A stretch of 64,000 nt of DNA from Clavibacter michiganensis (GTDB lineage Bacteria; Actinomycetota; Actinomycetes; Actinomycetales; Microbacteriaceae): NCBI RefSeq assembly GCF_002151125.1, contig NZ_MDJZ01000011.1, forward strand, positions 146,649 to 210,648, in the 5' to 3' direction. Below, piece after piece: positions 24,627 to 34,669 of the stretch (the first letter of the stretch is position 1; every line of letters starts with the position of its first letter). Made by a program: the position numbers and the translations under genes. The notes beneath the pieces are model-generated. The model was not told the origin of the DNA, did no database searches, and saw nothing but the letters and a program-made list of their open reading frames with translations.

Positions 24627-26102
24627 TCAGTCCAGCTCGCCCGCCAGCGCCTCGTCCTGCAGGAGGCGCCGCGCCGCGATCCCGATGACCGCGCTGTAGG
24701 TCGGGTACGCGAACCGCACGTGCGCGAGGGTGGCGACGTCGACGCCCGCGGCCATCGCGGTGGTGACCGACTGGATCACCTCGACCGCGTTCTCGCCCAC
24801 GGCGTGCGCGCCGAGGATGAGCTCGCGGCGGCGGTCGGCGATGAGGAGGAGGAAGCCGGCCTCGCGGTCGTCGATCACGGCGCGGTCGACCTCGGCGAAC
24901 GGCACGCGCGCGATCACGCACCCGCTGTCGCGCTCGCGCGCCTCCGCCTGGGTGAGGCCGACGCCCGCGTAGTCGGGGTCGGTGAAGCCGCCGGCCGGGA
25001 GGAGCTGCAGCGGGATCCGGCGGTTGACGCCCAGCACCGCGTTCTCGGCCGCGGCCTCGCCCTCGGACTGCGCGGCCTGCACGAGCATGTCCTTCCCGTT
25101 GGCATCTCCCACCGCGAGGATGTGCGGCACGCGCGTGCGGAGGTAGCGGTCGACCGGGATCGCCGACCGCTCGACCTCGACGCCGGCGTGCTCGAGCCCG
25201 AGGTCCTCGACGTCGGCCGGCCAGCCGGTGGCCATGATCACGGCGTCGAAGCTGGAGGACTGCGGGCGGTCGCCGGAGCGCCAGAGCAGGGTGATGGATC
25301 CGTCGCCCGTCTTCGTGAGGCCCGTCACGGTGTCGATGCCGGTGCGCACGCGCACGCCCTGCGCGGTGAACGCGTCGGAGACGGCCGCCGAGATCGCCTC
25401 GTCCGACGCGGTGAGCACGCGCGGCGCGACGTCGAGCAGCGTGACCTCGGATCCGAACGAGCGGAACACCGTCACGAGCTGCGCGCCCGTGTTGCCCGCG
25501 CCGATGACCGCCAGGCGGCGGGGGATCTCCGGCAGCGCGAGCACGTCCTCGGGCACGGTCGCGAGGTCGGCGCCGGGCACGGGCAGGCGCTTCGAGTGGC
25601 CGCCGACGCACACGATGATCGACCCCGCGGTGATCCGCCGGCCGCTGTCGAGCACGAGCGTCCGGTCGTCGACGAAGCGCGCGCGGCCCTCGTGGACGAG
25701 CGTGACGCCCGCCGCCTCGAACCGGGCGGCCTCGTCCTTGAGCGAGCGCACCCGGTCGACCTGCTCGTGCACGCGCGCCACGATCGACGGCCAGTGCGGG
25801 GTCGGCTCGCCCACCCCGATCCCGTTCTCGCCCGCGGAGCGCACCTCGCGCACGAGCCGGGCGGTCTTCGCGAGGACGCGCGTGGGCACGCAGCCGGTGT
25901 TGACGCACGTGCCGCCGACGCGGCCGGCCTCGAGCACCACCACGGACGCGCCCAGCTCGGCGGCGCGCAGGGCGGCGGCGGTGCCCGCGGGTCCGGCGCC
26001 GATGACGGCGACGTCGTAGCGGTCGGGCTCGGTCGCGGCGTCGGGCTGCGCGTCGGTCGTCGCCTCGGCGGTGGGCTCGGCGTGGTCGTGGCTCTCGGGC
26101 AT
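24627..26102 (-). CDS. pyridine nucleotide-disulfide oxidoreductase (mercuric-reductase-like)
   Basis: A 491-residue class I disulfide oxidoreductase. FAD fold VAVIGAGPAGTAAALRAAELG, redox-active disulfide GGTCVNTGCVPTRVL, NAD(P) fold LAVIGAGNTGAQLVTVFRSFG, FAD-closing VPHILAVGDANG, and the dimerisation domain with AHAVGENAVEVIQ and FAYPTYSAV. The usual His-x4-Glu of lipoamide/glutathione reductases is replaced in the last motif (HVRFAYPTYSA), as in many mercuric-reductase-like proteins of unknown substrate. About 30 acidic residues extend the N-terminus. GGAGG lies 6 nt before the ATG. Confidence 0.88.
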   Translation of the reverse strand: MPESHDHAEPTAEATTDAQPDAATEPDRYDVAVIGAGPAGTAAALRAAELGASVVVLEAGRVGGTCVNTGCVPTRVLAKTARLVREVRSAGENGIGVGEPTPHWPSIVARVHEQVDRVRSLKDEAARFEAAGVTLVHEGRARFVDDRTLVLDSGRRITAGSIIVCVGGHSKRLPVPGADLATVPEDVLALPEIPRRLAVIGAGNTGAQLVTVFRSFGSEVTLLDVAPRVLTASDEAISAAVSDAFTAQGVRVRTGIDTVTGLTKTGDGSITLLWRSGDRPQSSSFDAVIMATGWPADVEDLGLEHAGVEVERSAIPVDRYLRTRVPHILAVGDANGKDMLVQAAQSEGEAAAENAVLGVNRRIPLQLLPAGGFTDPDYAGVGLTQAEARERDSGCVIARVPFAEVDRAVIDDREAGFLLLIADRRRELILGAHAVGENAVEVIQSVTTAMAAGVDVATLAHVRFAYPTYSAVIGIAARRLLQDEALAGELD

Positions 26103-26316
26103 GGCGTCCTCCGGGTCGGCGCGGCGGTGCGGTCGGCGCCTCGGGAGCGCCCTGCTGGTGAGGCTACCGAGCGGATGCCGCCGCGACCCGGGTGCGGAGC
26201 CGCCCGTCACGTCGGGCGTGACGCGCAGCCGACACCCGACGCCTCCTCCCCAGCCCGCCGTCGCGCGCCCACCGCCTCGGCCGCGGCGACCCTCGCCCCC
26301 GCGGCACCCGCCCCGA

Positions 26317-26322
26317 TACAGT
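26317..26322 (+). promoter_or_regulatory. probable -10 of prpC
   Basis: TACAGT about 68 nt before the prpC ATG, in the 288-bp region shared with the divergent flavoprotein gene. That region holds no gene; only the two promoter areas are seen. Confidence 0.4.
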
Positions 26323-26390
26323 GACGAACGCACCCGGAGGCGACCCGATCCGCCCGACCACGCGGGTGCGGCATGACGCGAAGGAGCACC

Positions 26391-27524
26391 ATGACCGACA
26401 TCCGCAAGGGCCTCGCCGGGGTCGTCGTCGACACGACCGCGATCAGCAAGGTCGAGCCGGCCACCAACTCCCTCCTCTACCGCGGGTACCCCGTGCAGGA
26501 GCTCGCGGCCGAGTGCTCGTTCGAGCAGGTCGCGTACCTCCTCTGGCACGGCGAACTGCCCACCGACGAGGAGCTCGCGCACTTCGAGCACCAGGAGCGC
26601 GCGGAGCGGCAGCCGGCGGATGCGGTGCTGCGGATCGTCGACGCGCTGCCCGTCGACGCGCACCCGATGGACGTCCTCCGTACCGCCGTGAGCGCGATCG
26701 GCGCCGCGGATCCCGCGCCCGACGACCACTCGGCCGACGCCGACCTGGAGCGGTCCGTGCGGCTGCTCGCGCAGATCCCCGTGCTCATCGCCTACGACCA
26801 GCGCCGCCGCCGGGGGCTGGATCCCGTCGAGCCGCGCGACGACCTCGGCCTCGCCGAGAACCTGCTGCTCATGGTGCACGGCGAGCGCCCCACGGAGGCC
26901 GACGCGAAGGCCATGGAGGTCTCGCTGATCCTCTACGCCGAGCACTCCTTCAACGCCTCCACCTTCACGGCCCGCGTCATCACCTCCACCCTCGCCGACC
27001 TGCACTCCGCGGTCACGGGCGCGACCGGCGCGCTCAAGGGCCCGCTGCACGGCGGCGCCAACGAGGCCGTGCTCGAGACGCTCGACGAGATCGGCGACGC
27101 GTCGCGCGTGGAGGCGTGGCTCGACGAGGCGCTCGCCGCCAAGCGCAAGGTCATGGGATTCGGGCACCGCGTCTACCGCGCGGGCGACTCGCGCGTGCCC
27201 ACCATGAAGGCCGCGCTCGACGAGCTCGTCGCCGTGCGGGTCGAGGCGGGCGGCGAGGCGGGGGAGTCGGCGACGCGCACCATGGACCTCTACGACGCGC
27301 TCGAGCGCGGCATGGCCGAGCGCACCGGGATCCTGCCGAACCTCGACTACCCGTCCGGCCCCGCCTACGCGCTCCTCGGCTTCGAGACGCGCGCCTTCAC
27401 GCCGCTGTTCGTCGCCGCGCGCGTCGTCGGCTGGACCGCGCACATCGTCGAGCAGCGGGCGGCGAACTCGCTGATCCGGCCGCTCTCCGAGTACGACGGA
27501 CCCGCCGAGCGCCACCTGTCCTGA
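26391..27524 (+). CDS. prpC: 2-methylcitrate synthase / citrate synthase PrpC
   Basis: A 377-residue type II citrate synthase-fold enzyme condensing propionyl-CoA with oxaloacetate. The N-terminus DIRKGLAGVVVDTTAISKV and LLYRGYPVQELA are typical of PrpC. Catalytic residues lie in LKGPLHGGAN (His), MGFGHRVYR (His) and LPNLDYPSGP (Asp). AAGGAG lies 6 nt upstream of the chosen ATG; an in-frame ATG 18 nt earlier has none. It completes the cycle with PrpD and PrpB encoded upstream. Confidence 0.93.
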   Translation: MTDIRKGLAGVVVDTTAISKVEPATNSLLYRGYPVQELAAECSFEQVAYLLWHGELPTDEELAHFEHQERAERQPADAVLRIVDALPVDAHPMDVLRTAVSAIGAADPAPDDHSADADLERSVRLLAQIPVLIAYDQRRRRGLDPVEPRDDLGLAENLLLMVHGERPTEADAKAMEVSLILYAEHSFNASTFTARVITSTLADLHSAVTGATGALKGPLHGGANEAVLETLDEIGDASRVEAWLDEALAAKRKVMGFGHRVYRAGDSRVPTMKAALDELVAVRVEAGGEAGESATRTMDLYDALERGMAERTGILPNLDYPSGPAYALLGFETRAFTPLFVAARVVGWTAHIVEQRAANSLIRPLSEYDGPAERHLS

Positions 27525-27585
27525 CCACCGCCGGAGCCGCCCCACGGGCCCCGGTCACACGGCCGAGAGCGCTCCCGCCGATCGT

Positions 27586-27591
27586 TAGGAT
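27586..27591 (+). promoter_or_regulatory. -10 element of metG
   Basis: TAGGAT followed by exactly 7 nt and the ATG at 27599, suggesting a leaderless metG mRNA although GGAG also lies in those 7 nt. Confidence 0.45.
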
Positions 27592-27598
27592 GGAGCCC

Positions 27599-29176
27599 AT
27601 GTCCCGCGGCGAGCCCTTCTACATCACCACGCCGATCTTCTACGTGAACGACGTCCCGCACATCGGGCACGCGTACACCGAGGTCGCCGCCGACGTCCTC
27701 GCCCGCTGGCACCGCCAGCGCGGCGACGACACCTGGTTCCTCACGGGCACCGACGAGCACGGGCAGAAGATCCTCCGCACCGCCACCGCGCACGAGACCA
27801 CCCCGCAGGCCTGGGCCGACCGCCTCGTCACCGAGAGCTGGCAGCCGCTGCTCGAGGCCGTCGACATCTCCAACGACGACTTCATCCGCACCACCGACGC
27901 CCGCCACGAGGAGAGCGTCAAGATCTTCCTGCAGCGCCTCCACGACGCCGGGTTCATCTACACGGGCGAGTACAAGGGCTACTACTGCGTCGGCTGCGAG
28001 GAGTACAAGCAGCCCTCCGACCTCCTCGAGGGCACGGGTCCGTTCGAGGGCCAGCTCGTCTGCGCCATCCACTCCAAGCCGGTCGAGCTGCTGGAGGAGA
28101 AGAACTACTTCTTCCGCATGAGCGACTTCGGCGAGCGGCTCCTCGCGTTCTACGAGGAGCGTCCCGACTTCATCCAGCCCGAGAGCGCCCGCAACGAGAT
28201 CCTGTCGTTCGTCCGCCGGGGCCTCGAGGACCTCTCCATCTCGCGCTCCAGCTTCGACTGGGGGATCCCCATCCCGTGGGACGAGAGCCACGTCGTCTAC
28301 GTGTGGTTCGAGGCGCTGATGAACTACGTCACGGCCATCGGCTACGGCGTGGACGACGAGCAGTTCCGCCGTCGCTGGCCCGCCACGCATCTCGTGGGCA
28401 AGGACATCCTCCGGTTCCACGCGGTCATCTGGCCCGCCATGCTCATGGCGCTCGGCGAGGAGCCGCCCCGCCGCGTCTTCGGCCACGGCTGGCTGCTCGT
28501 CGGCGGCGAGAAGATGTCGAAGTCGAAGCTCACCGGCATCGTGCCGCAGACCATCACCGACACCTTCGGCATCGACGCGTTCCGCTACTACTTCATGCGC
28601 GCCTTCGCCTTCGGGCAGGACGGCTCGTTCAGCTGGGAGGACCTCAGCGCCCGCTACCAGGCCGAGCTCGCCAACGGCTTCGGCAACCTCTCCTCCCGCG
28701 TGATCGCCATGGTCGGCCGCTACTTCGACGGTCGGATCCCCGAGGCGCACGAGCTCACCGAGGCGGATCTCCGCGTGCAGAGCGTCGCACGCGCCGCCGC
28801 CTCGACCGCGGACGACGCCATCGAGCGCCTCGCCATCCACGAGGCGCTCGCCGCCGTGTGGACCCTGGTCGACGAGCTCAACGGCTACATCACGAGCCAG
28901 GAGCCCTGGGCCCTCGCGAAGAAGGACGAGGACCGCGCGCGCCTCGAGACCGTGCTGCACACCGCGGTCCGCGGCCTCGGCACGCTCGCCGTGCTGCTCG
29001 CGCCCGTGCTGCCCGGCGCCACCGCGAAGCTCTGGACCGCGCTCGGCGGCACCGGCACGGTCGGACAGCAGCGCATCGACCTCGCCGACGAGTGGACCGG
29101 ATCCGGCGTCGTCACCCCGCTCGAGGCGCCGCTGTTCCCGCGCATCGAGCAGGAGCCGGCGACACCCGCCGCCTGA
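27599..29176 (+). CDS. metG: methionyl-tRNA synthetase
   Basis: A 525-residue class I synthetase charging tRNA-Met. The HIGH motif appears as PHIGHAY, KMSKS as GEKMSKSKLTG; the connective domain has YYCVGCEEYKQPSDL. The anticodon-binding helical domain follows to the end (FGNLSSRVIAMV, INGYxTxxxPW-like LNGYITSQEPWALAKK). There is no C-terminal EMAP dimerisation domain, as usual for actinobacteria. The start is the second of two ATGs 9 nt apart, judged by -10 spacing. A strong hairpin follows the gene. Confidence 0.96.
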   Translation: MSRGEPFYITTPIFYVNDVPHIGHAYTEVAADVLARWHRQRGDDTWFLTGTDEHGQKILRTATAHETTPQAWADRLVTESWQPLLEAVDISNDDFIRTTDARHEESVKIFLQRLHDAGFIYTGEYKGYYCVGCEEYKQPSDLLEGTGPFEGQLVCAIHSKPVELLEEKNYFFRMSDFGERLLAFYEERPDFIQPESARNEILSFVRRGLEDLSISRSSFDWGIPIPWDESHVVYVWFEALMNYVTAIGYGVDDEQFRRRWPATHLVGKDILRFHAVIWPAMLMALGEEPPRRVFGHGWLLVGGEKMSKSKLTGIVPQTITDTFGIDAFRYYFMRAFAFGQDGSFSWEDLSARYQAELANGFGNLSSRVIAMVGRYFDGRIPEAHELTEADLRVQSVARAAASTADDAIERLAIHEALAAVWTLVDELNGYITSQEPWALAKKDEDRARLETVLHTAVRGLGTLAVLLAPVLPGATAKLWTALGGTGTVGQQRIDLADEWTGSGVVTPLEAPLFPRIEQEPATPAA

Positions 29177-29193
29177 TCCCGCCGCCCGGAATC

Positions 29194-29225
29194 CGGGTGC
29201 CGCGCCCCGCCGGGCGCGGCACCCG
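29194..29225. terminator. intrinsic terminator-like hairpin after metG
   Basis: A 14-bp perfect stem (arm 29194-29207 CGGGTGCCGCGCCC, loop CGCC, arm 29212-29225) starts 17 nt after the metG stop. There is no U-tract, as is usual in high-GC actinobacteria. It separates metG from tatD, which has its own promoter. Confidence 0.7.
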
Positions 29226-29233
29226 CCCGTCGG

Positions 29234-29239
29234 TAGAGT
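29234..29239 (+). promoter_or_regulatory. -10 element of tatD
   Basis: TAGAGT, then 7 nt, then the ATG at 29247; supports choosing that ATG over the GTG at 29238, which lies in the hexamer. Confidence 0.45.
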
Positions 29240-29246
29240 GAGCGCG

Positions 29247-30197
29247 ATGCCCGACTCCAACTACGTGCGCCAGCGCGACACCTCCGCGGCCCACGGCCAG
29301 ACGCGCGACCTCACGTACCCGCCGCTGCCCGAGGCCCTCACGGTGCCCGTCTACGACAACCACACGCACCTCGAGATCGCGGACGGCGAGTCGCCCATCG
29401 ACTTCACCGAGCACCTCGACCGCGCGAGCTCGGTGGGCGTCCGCGGCGTGATCCAGGTCGGCGGCGACCTCGAGACCTCACGCTGGTCGGCGGAGACCGC
29501 GGCGCACGAGCCGCGCATGCTCGCGGCCGTCGCGATCCACCCGAACGAGGCCCCGGCGTACGAGCAGGCGGGCACGCTCGACGACGCGCTGGCCGAGATC
29601 CACGAGCTGGCCGGCCGCCCTCGCGTGCGCGCCGTCGGCGAGACCGGCCTCGACTTCTTCCGCACGGGCGAGGACGGCCGCGCCGCCCAGCAGCGCTCGT
29701 TCGAGGAGCACATCCGCATCGCCAAGGAGCGCGGGATCGCCCTCCAGATCCACGACCGCGACGCGCACGACGAGGTCGTCGAGACGCTCCTGCGCGTCGG
29801 CGCCCCCGAGCGCACGGTGTTCCACTGCTTCTCGGGAGATGAGGACCTCGCCCGGATCTGCGCCGAGAACGGCTGGTACATGTCGTTCTCCGGCACGGTC
29901 ACCTTCAAGAACGCGCACGACCTCCGGGAGGCGCTCGCCTTCGCGCCGCGCTCGCTGCTGCTCGTGGAGACGGACGCGCCGTTCCTCACGCCCGTGCCGT
30001 TCCGCGGCCGGCCGAACGCGCCGTACCTGATCCCGCACACGCTCCGCGCGATGGCCGCGCACCTCGGCACCGACGTGTCGATGCTGGCCGCGCAGATCTC
30101 CTCCAACACCGAGCTGGTCTACGGGCGCTGGGACGACGAGCCCGTCACGTCGCCGTCGAAGGACCCCGCCGAGCTCGACCCGGCGGGCCGCGCGTGA
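29247..30197 (+). CDS. tatD: TatD family metal-dependent deoxyribonuclease
   Basis: A 316-residue TIM-barrel metal hydrolase. Metal ligands are visible: DNHTHLEI (His-x-His), GETGLDFF (Glu), [10 protein letters not shown] (His), FHCFSG (His) and VETDAPF (Asp). Known members are 3'-5' DNases involved in quality control. The first 35 residues are polar and extra to the core. The stop overlaps the rsmA GTG by 4 bp, the classic actinobacterial tatD-rsmA-ispE order. Confidence 0.92.
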   Translation: MPDSNYVRQRDTSAAHGQTRDLTYPPLPEALTVPVYDNHTHLEIADGESPIDFTEHLDRASSVGVRGVIQVGGDLETSRWSAETAAHEPRMLAAVAIHPNEAPAYEQAGTLDDALAEIHELAGRPRVRAVGETGLDFFRTGEDGRAAQQRSFEEHIRIAKERGIALQIHDRDAHDEVVETLLRVGAPERTVFHCFSGDEDLARICAENGWYMSFSGTVTFKNAHDLREALAFAPRSLLLVETDAPFLTPVPFRGRPNAPYLIPHTLRAMAAHLGTDVSMLAAQISSNTELVYGRWDDEPVTSPSKDPAELDPAGRA

Positions 30198-31111
30198 GCG
30201 ACGAGACGGCACCCGCCGCCGCGCCCGCTGCCGCCGCGGCCCCGACGCTCCTCGGCCCCGCCGAGATCCGCGACCTCGCCGAGCTGCTCGGCGTCGCGCC
30301 CACCAAGAAGCTGGGGCAGAACTTCGTCATCGACGCCAACACGGTGCGCCGCATCGTCCGGGTCGCGCGCGTCGAGGCCGGCACGCACGTGGTCGAGGTC
30401 GGGCCCGGCCTCGGATCCCTCACCCTCGGCCTCCTGGAGACGGGCGCGAGCGTCGTCGCGGTGGAGATCGACGGCCGCCTCGCCGAGCAGCTGCCGATCA
30501 CCGTGCGGCTGTACCAGCCGGAGGCCGCGCTCACCGTTGTGCACGAGGACGCGCTCCGCGTCGCCGAGCTGCCCGGGGATCCCACCGCCCTCGTCGCGAA
30601 CCTGCCGTACAACGTCTCCGTGCCCGTGCTGCTGCACCTGCTCGAGCACTTCCCGGCGATCCGCACGGGCGTCGTCATGGTGCAGGCCGAGGTCGGGCAC
30701 CGCATCGCCGCGGCGCCGGGATCCAAGGTCTACGGATCCCCGAGCGTCAAGGCCGCCTGGTACGGGGCGTGGCGCACGGCCGGCCAGGTCAGCCGCCAGG
30801 TGTTCTGGCCGGTCCCGAACGTCGACTCCGTGCTCGTCGCCTTCGAGCGGCACACGGAGCCCTTCGCCTCCGAGGAGCTGCGCAAGCGCACCTTCAAGAT
30901 CGTCGACGCGGCCTTCCAGCAGCGCCGCAAGATGCTCCGCCAGGCCCTCGCCGAGCTGCTCGGCGGCAGCGAGGCCGCGTCCGCGCTCCTCGAGGCCGGA
31001 GGGGTCGCCCCCACTTCGCGGGGCGAGCAGCTGACGGTCCACGACTACCTCCGCGTGGCCCGTGCCTGGGCGGATCGAGAGGGTGACGGCGGGCCTCCCG
31101 GCCTCCGCTAG
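30194..31111 (+). CDS. rsmA: 16S rRNA dimethyladenosine transferase RsmA (KsgA)
   Basis: A 305-residue SAM methyltransferase that dimethylates A1518 and A1519 of 16S rRNA. Motifs: [28 protein letters not shown] (SAM-binding), [10 protein letters not shown], and the target-base motif [10 protein letters not shown]-terminal domain has [10 protein letters not shown] and [13 protein letters not shown]. The first 20 residues are Ala/Pro-rich. GTG start in a 4-bp overlap with tatD; 10 bp before the ispE ATG. Confidence 0.95.
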   Translation: MSDETAPAAAPAAAAAPTLLGPAEIRDLAELLGVAPTKKLGQNFVIDANTVRRIVRVARVEAGTHVVEVGPGLGSLTLGLLETGASVVAVEIDGRLAEQLPITVRLYQPEAALTVVHEDALRVAELPGDPTALVANLPYNVSVPVLLHLLEHFPAIRTGVVMVQAEVGHRIAAAPGSKVYGSPSVKAAWYGAWRTAGQVSRQVFWPVPNVDSVLVAFERHTEPFASEELRKRTFKIVDAAFQQRRKMLRQALAELLGGSEAASALLEAGGVAPTSRGEQLTVHDYLRVARAWADREGDGGPPGLR

Positions 31112-31114
31112 GTT
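31109..31114 (+). promoter_or_regulatory. -10 element within the rsmA-ispE junction
   Basis: TAGGTT, then 7 nt including GGAG, then the ATG of ispE at 31122. It overlaps the rsmA stop. An internal promoter in addition to read-through from tatD. Confidence 0.35.
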
Positions 31115-31121
31115 GGAGCAC

Positions 31122-32060
31122 ATGACCTCCGCGGCCACCAGCTCCGACGTGGTGCACGCGCGGGCCCCGGGGAAGATCAACGTCTCCCTCACGGTGGGCG
31201 CCCTCCAGGAGGACGGCTACCACGACGTCGCCACCGCCTACCAGGCCGTGAGCCTCTACGAGGACGTGTACGCCACCCGGGCCGACGACTTCTCGGTCGA
31301 GTTCGGCGGATCCATCGACACGTCGCACCTCACGGTCGGCCCCGACAACCTCGCCATCCGCGCCGCCCGCCTCCTCGCCCGCAGCACCGGCCACCGTGGC
31401 GGCGTGCACCTGCGCATCGAGAAGAACGTCCCCATCGCGGGCGGCATGGGCGGCGGATCCGCGGACGCCGCCGCCACCCTCCTCGCCTGCGACACCCTCT
31501 GGGGCACCGAGCAGACGCGCGACCAGCTGCTCGCCCTCGGCGCGGAGCTCGGCGCCGACGTGCCGTTCGCGCTCGCCGGCGGCACCGCCATCGGCACGGG
31601 CCGCGGCGACCGCCTCAGCCCCGCGCTCGCCAAGGGCACCTTCCAGTGGGTGCTCGCCATCGCCGAGTTCGGCGTCTCCACGCCCGACGTGTACGGCGAG
31701 CTCGACAAGCACCGCGAGCGTCACGCACAGGACATCTTCCCGGCCCAGCAGATCCCGCAGGTCGACTCGGGCGTGCTGCAGGCGCTGCGGGCGGGGGATC
31801 CGCACATGCTCGCCGAGGTCCTCCACAACGACCTCCAGGCGCCGGCGCTCCACCTCGCGCCCGGCCTAGGCGAGGTGCTGCAGCTCGGTGAGGAGAACGG
31901 CGCGCTCGCCGGCATCGTCTCCGGATCCGGCCCCACGGTCGCGTTCCTCGCGGCGGACCTCGACAGCGCGCTCGAGCTGCAGATCGCGCTGAGCGCCGCC
32001 CGCCTCACCGTCATCCGGGCCACCGGGCCCGTGCACGGCGCCCGCATCATCACCGGCTGA
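31122..32060 (+). CDS. ispE: 4-diphosphocytidyl-2-C-methyl-D-erythritol kinase
   Basis: A 312-residue GHMP kinase of the MEP isoprenoid pathway, phosphorylating CDP-methylerythritol. Motifs: [14 protein letters not shown] with the catalytic Lys, ATP-binding [38 protein letters not shown], and the C-terminal [13 protein letters not shown]. Member of the tatD-rsmA-ispE run. Confidence 0.96.
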   Translation: MTSAATSSDVVHARAPGKINVSLTVGALQEDGYHDVATAYQAVSLYEDVYATRADDFSVEFGGSIDTSHLTVGPDNLAIRAARLLARSTGHRGGVHLRIEKNVPIAGGMGGGSADAAATLLACDTLWGTEQTRDQLLALGAELGADVPFALAGGTAIGTGRGDRLSPALAKGTFQWVLAIAEFGVSTPDVYGELDKHRERHAQDIFPAQQIPQVDSGVLQALRAGDPHMLAEVLHNDLQAPALHLAPGLGEVLQLGEENGALAGIVSGSGPTVAFLAADLDSALELQIALSAARLTVIRATGPVHGARIITG

Positions 32061-32078
32061 TCCGGCGCGCTCCACCCC

Positions 32079-32987
32079 ATGCGCACGATGCTGCCCCGCG
32101 CCGTCCGTCCGTCGCGGCCCGAGTGGGCCCTCATCGGCATCACGGCGATCTGGGGCGGCACGTTCCTCGCGGTGCACGTGGCGATGGAGCACAGCGGGCC
32201 GCTCTTCTTCGTGGGGCTCCGGTTCCTCGCCGCGGGGCTGATCAGCGCGGTCCTGTTCCGCCGTGCCCTCCGCAGGATGCGTCGGATCGACCTCGCGGCG
32301 GGGGCGGCGATCGGCGTCATGATCTTCCTCGGCTACGGGCTCCAGACCTACGGGCTGCAGACGATCCCGAGCAGCACCTCCGCCTTCATCACCGCCCTGT
32401 ACGTGCCGCTCGTGCCGCTGCTCCAGTGGGCCGTGTTCCGCAGGCGGCCGAGCGCTCTCGCCCTGGTGGGGGTGGCGCTCGCGTTCGTCGGGCTGCTGCT
32501 GGTGGCCGGGCCGCAGGGCGGCGTGGCGCTGGGGGCGGGGGAGCTGGCGACGCTGATCAGCACGCTGCCGATCGCCGCCGAGATCATCCTCATCGGGCTC
32601 TTCGCGGGCCGCGTCGACGTCGGCCGGGTGACCGTGGTGCAGCTCCTCGTCGCCGGCGCGCTCTCGCTCGCGTGCATGCCCCTGGCGGGCGAGGCGATCC
32701 CCGCGTTCTCGTGGGTGTGGCTCGTCGCGGCGCTCGCGCTGGGGGCGAGCAGCTGCCTCATCCAGCTCACGATGAACTGGGCGCAGCGCTCCGTGTCGCC
32801 GACGCGCGCGACCATCATCTACGCGGGCGAGCCGGTGTGGGCGGGCGTCGTCGGACGCGTCGCCGGCGAGCGCCTGCCCGCCCTGGCGATCCTCGGCGCG
32901 GCGCTCATCGTGGCGGGGACGCTCGTCAGCGAGCTGAAGCCGCGGGCGACGCGGGATTCCCGTCAGCCCGCCGCGACCCGCTCGTAG
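32079..32987 (+). CDS. EamA/DMT-family exporter
   Basis: A 302-residue ten-helix transporter: WALIGITAIWGGTFLAVHVAM, YGLQTIPSSTSAFITALYVPLVPLLQW (the conserved DMT motif with SxSAFIT), second repeat from about residue 150, ending RATIIYAGEPVWAGVVGRVAGERL. Substrate unknown. Follows ispE by 18 bp in the same direction and overlaps the convergent glycosyltransferase by 25 bp. Confidence 0.85.
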   Translation: MRTMLPRAVRPSRPEWALIGITAIWGGTFLAVHVAMEHSGPLFFVGLRFLAAGLISAVLFRRALRRMRRIDLAAGAAIGVMIFLGYGLQTYGLQTIPSSTSAFITALYVPLVPLLQWAVFRRRPSALALVGVALAFVGLLLVAGPQGGVALGAGELATLISTLPIAAEIILIGLFAGRVDVGRVTVVQLLVAGALSLACMPLAGEAIPAFSWVWLVAALALGASSCLIQLTMNWAQRSVSPTRATIIYAGEPVWAGVVGRVAGERLPALAILGAALIVAGTLVSELKPRATRDSRQPAATRS

Positions 32988-34669
32988 CGTTCGACGTTCG
33001 CGTTCATCACGTGCCAGTCGTCGGTCTTGGCGAAGCCGCGCGGGGTGAGCGCCTCGGCGACCTCGGGGCGGATGTCCTGCCGGTCGCTCGTGACGAGCCA
33101 CACGACGTCCGCGCCGTCGACCTCGTCGATGCGGTCGGCCAGCGGGTAGGTCTCCTCCCAGAGGCCGTCGGTGTCGCCGGGCGGGGTGCGCAGCAGGATG
33201 TCGTCCATGCCGCGGAACGCGTCCGGGTAGGAGTACGCGACGATGCGCGAGGTGGCCTTGGGGTGGCGGCGGACCGGCCCGAAGATCACGGCCTCCTCGG
33301 TGCCGGGCGCCTCCTGGGCGCGCTCCTCGGACACGATGCGGGCGATCGCGGCCCAGTCGGAGTCGGCCTTCACGGTGGTCGTGCGGTCGTGCACGAGCTG
33401 CATGAGCGACAGCGCCACCAGGGCAGCCGTGACCGCGGCGACGAGCGGCCTCCAGCGGAGCGCGAGGATCCCCACCGCCATGAGCATCGCGAACGCGGGC
33501 GCCGTGTACGCCATGTAGCGCGGCGAGTACAGCGGGGACATGAGGGTGGACGCGCCGATGAGCAGCAGCGTGGGCACGGCGAACCAGACGACCGCGAGCT
33601 GCAGGATCGTCGGCGACCACCCGGCGTGCAGGTACGCCGACTCGTACTCGGCGAGGGCGCCCTCCGGCTCGAGGCGCGAGGCGCGGCGTGCGCGCACCAT
33701 GCGGATCCCGCGTCGCACGAGCAGCGCCAGGCCGATGAGCGCGAGGACCCAGGCGATGACCGCGAAGACGTCGTTCTCGTAGAAGAGCTGGGTCGAGAGC
33801 ACCTGCATGACGGTGTTCGGGCCGATGGGCTTGATCCACCCGACCTGGCCCGACTGGTCCGTCACCACGCGCACGAGCGGCAGCGACAGGAGGCCGGCGG
33901 TGATGGACGCGAGGGCCCAGCCGAGCAGCGACACGACCATCGGGCGGCGGCTGCGGCGGCCGACGCGCGCGGAGGCGATGGCCCAGAGGATCACGACGCC
34001 GTGCGCGCCCACGAGCAGCGCCAGGTACACGAAGGTCGACGCGCCGAGCCACGCGAGCAGCCCGTACAGCGCCCACCACCTGGCCTGCACCTGCCAGCGG
34101 GCGCCCGCGCGCCGGGCGGCGAGCACGAGCGTGATGGTGAGCGCGACCGCCACGAGCGTTCCGAGCGCGAACGAGCGGCCCTCCGTGCCCATCCAGGCCG
34201 AGCGGGGGATCACGACGAAGACGAGCCCGGCGACGACGCCGGTGGCGCGCGTGGACACCGTGCGGGTGAGCAGCACCACGCCCGCCGCGGTGAGGCCGAT
34301 GAACACGGCGCTCGGGAAGCGCAGCGACGTGGGCGAGTAGCCGACCAGCCCGAACCACACCTTCATGCCGGCGTAGTAGAGGCCGTGGACGGCGTCGACC
34401 GTGCCCAGCTCGCGGAGGAGGTCGTCCCATCCGCGCGTGGCCGAGATCACCGTGGCGGCCTCGTCGTACCAGACGGACGGGCTGCCGGCGAGGGGGAGCG
34501 CGAGCAGGAAGCCGAGGAGGCCGATGAGCCAGGCGTCGCTCCAGCGGCGGTGGTGGAAGCGGCCGAGGGGGCCGGAGGGACGCCTGCCGCGGGGACCGTC
34601 GGCGGGCCGTCGTACGCTGGGTCCGGTCGACGCGGGTCCGCGTCCGCCGTCCGTACGGAGGTCTGTCAT
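32963..34669 (-). CDS. polytopic membrane glycosyltransferase (GT39/GT-C-like)
   Basis: A 568-residue GT-C fold protein. After a basic, Arg/Pro-rich cytoplasmic leader of about 60 residues, the first helix is followed by SVWYDEAATVI, holding the Asp-Glu pair that is catalytic in lipid-phosphate-sugar-dependent transferases. About 10-11 helices follow, then a 100-residue extracytoplasmic C-terminal domain. It probably transfers a sugar from a polyprenyl donor outside the membrane; acceptor unknown. Its ATG overlaps by two bases the ATG of the divergent MoeZ-like gene. Confidence 0.75.
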   Translation of the reverse strand: MTDLRTDGGRGPASTGPSVRRPADGPRGRRPSGPLGRFHHRRWSDAWLIGLLGFLLALPLAGSPSVWYDEAATVISATRGWDDLLRELGTVDAVHGLYYAGMKVWFGLVGYSPTSLRFPSAVFIGLTAAGVVLLTRTVSTRATGVVAGLVFVVIPRSAWMGTEGRSFALGTLVAVALTITLVLAARRAGARWQVQARWWALYGLLAWLGASTFVYLALLVGAHGVVILWAIASARVGRRSRRPMVVSLLGWALASITAGLLSLPLVRVVTDQSGQVGWIKPIGPNTVMQVLSTQLFYENDVFAVIAWVLALIGLALLVRRGIRMVRARRASRLEPEGALAEYESAYLHAGWSPTILQLAVVWFAVPTLLLIGASTLMSPLYSPRYMAYTAPAFAMLMAVGILALRWRPLVAAVTAALVALSLMQLVHDRTTTVKADSDWAAIARIVSEERAQEAPGTEEAVIFGPVRRHPKATSRIVAYSYPDAFRGMDDILLRTPPGDTDGLWEETYPLADRIDEVDGADVVWLVTSDRQDIRPEVAEALTPRGFAKTDDWHVMNANVERYERVAAG

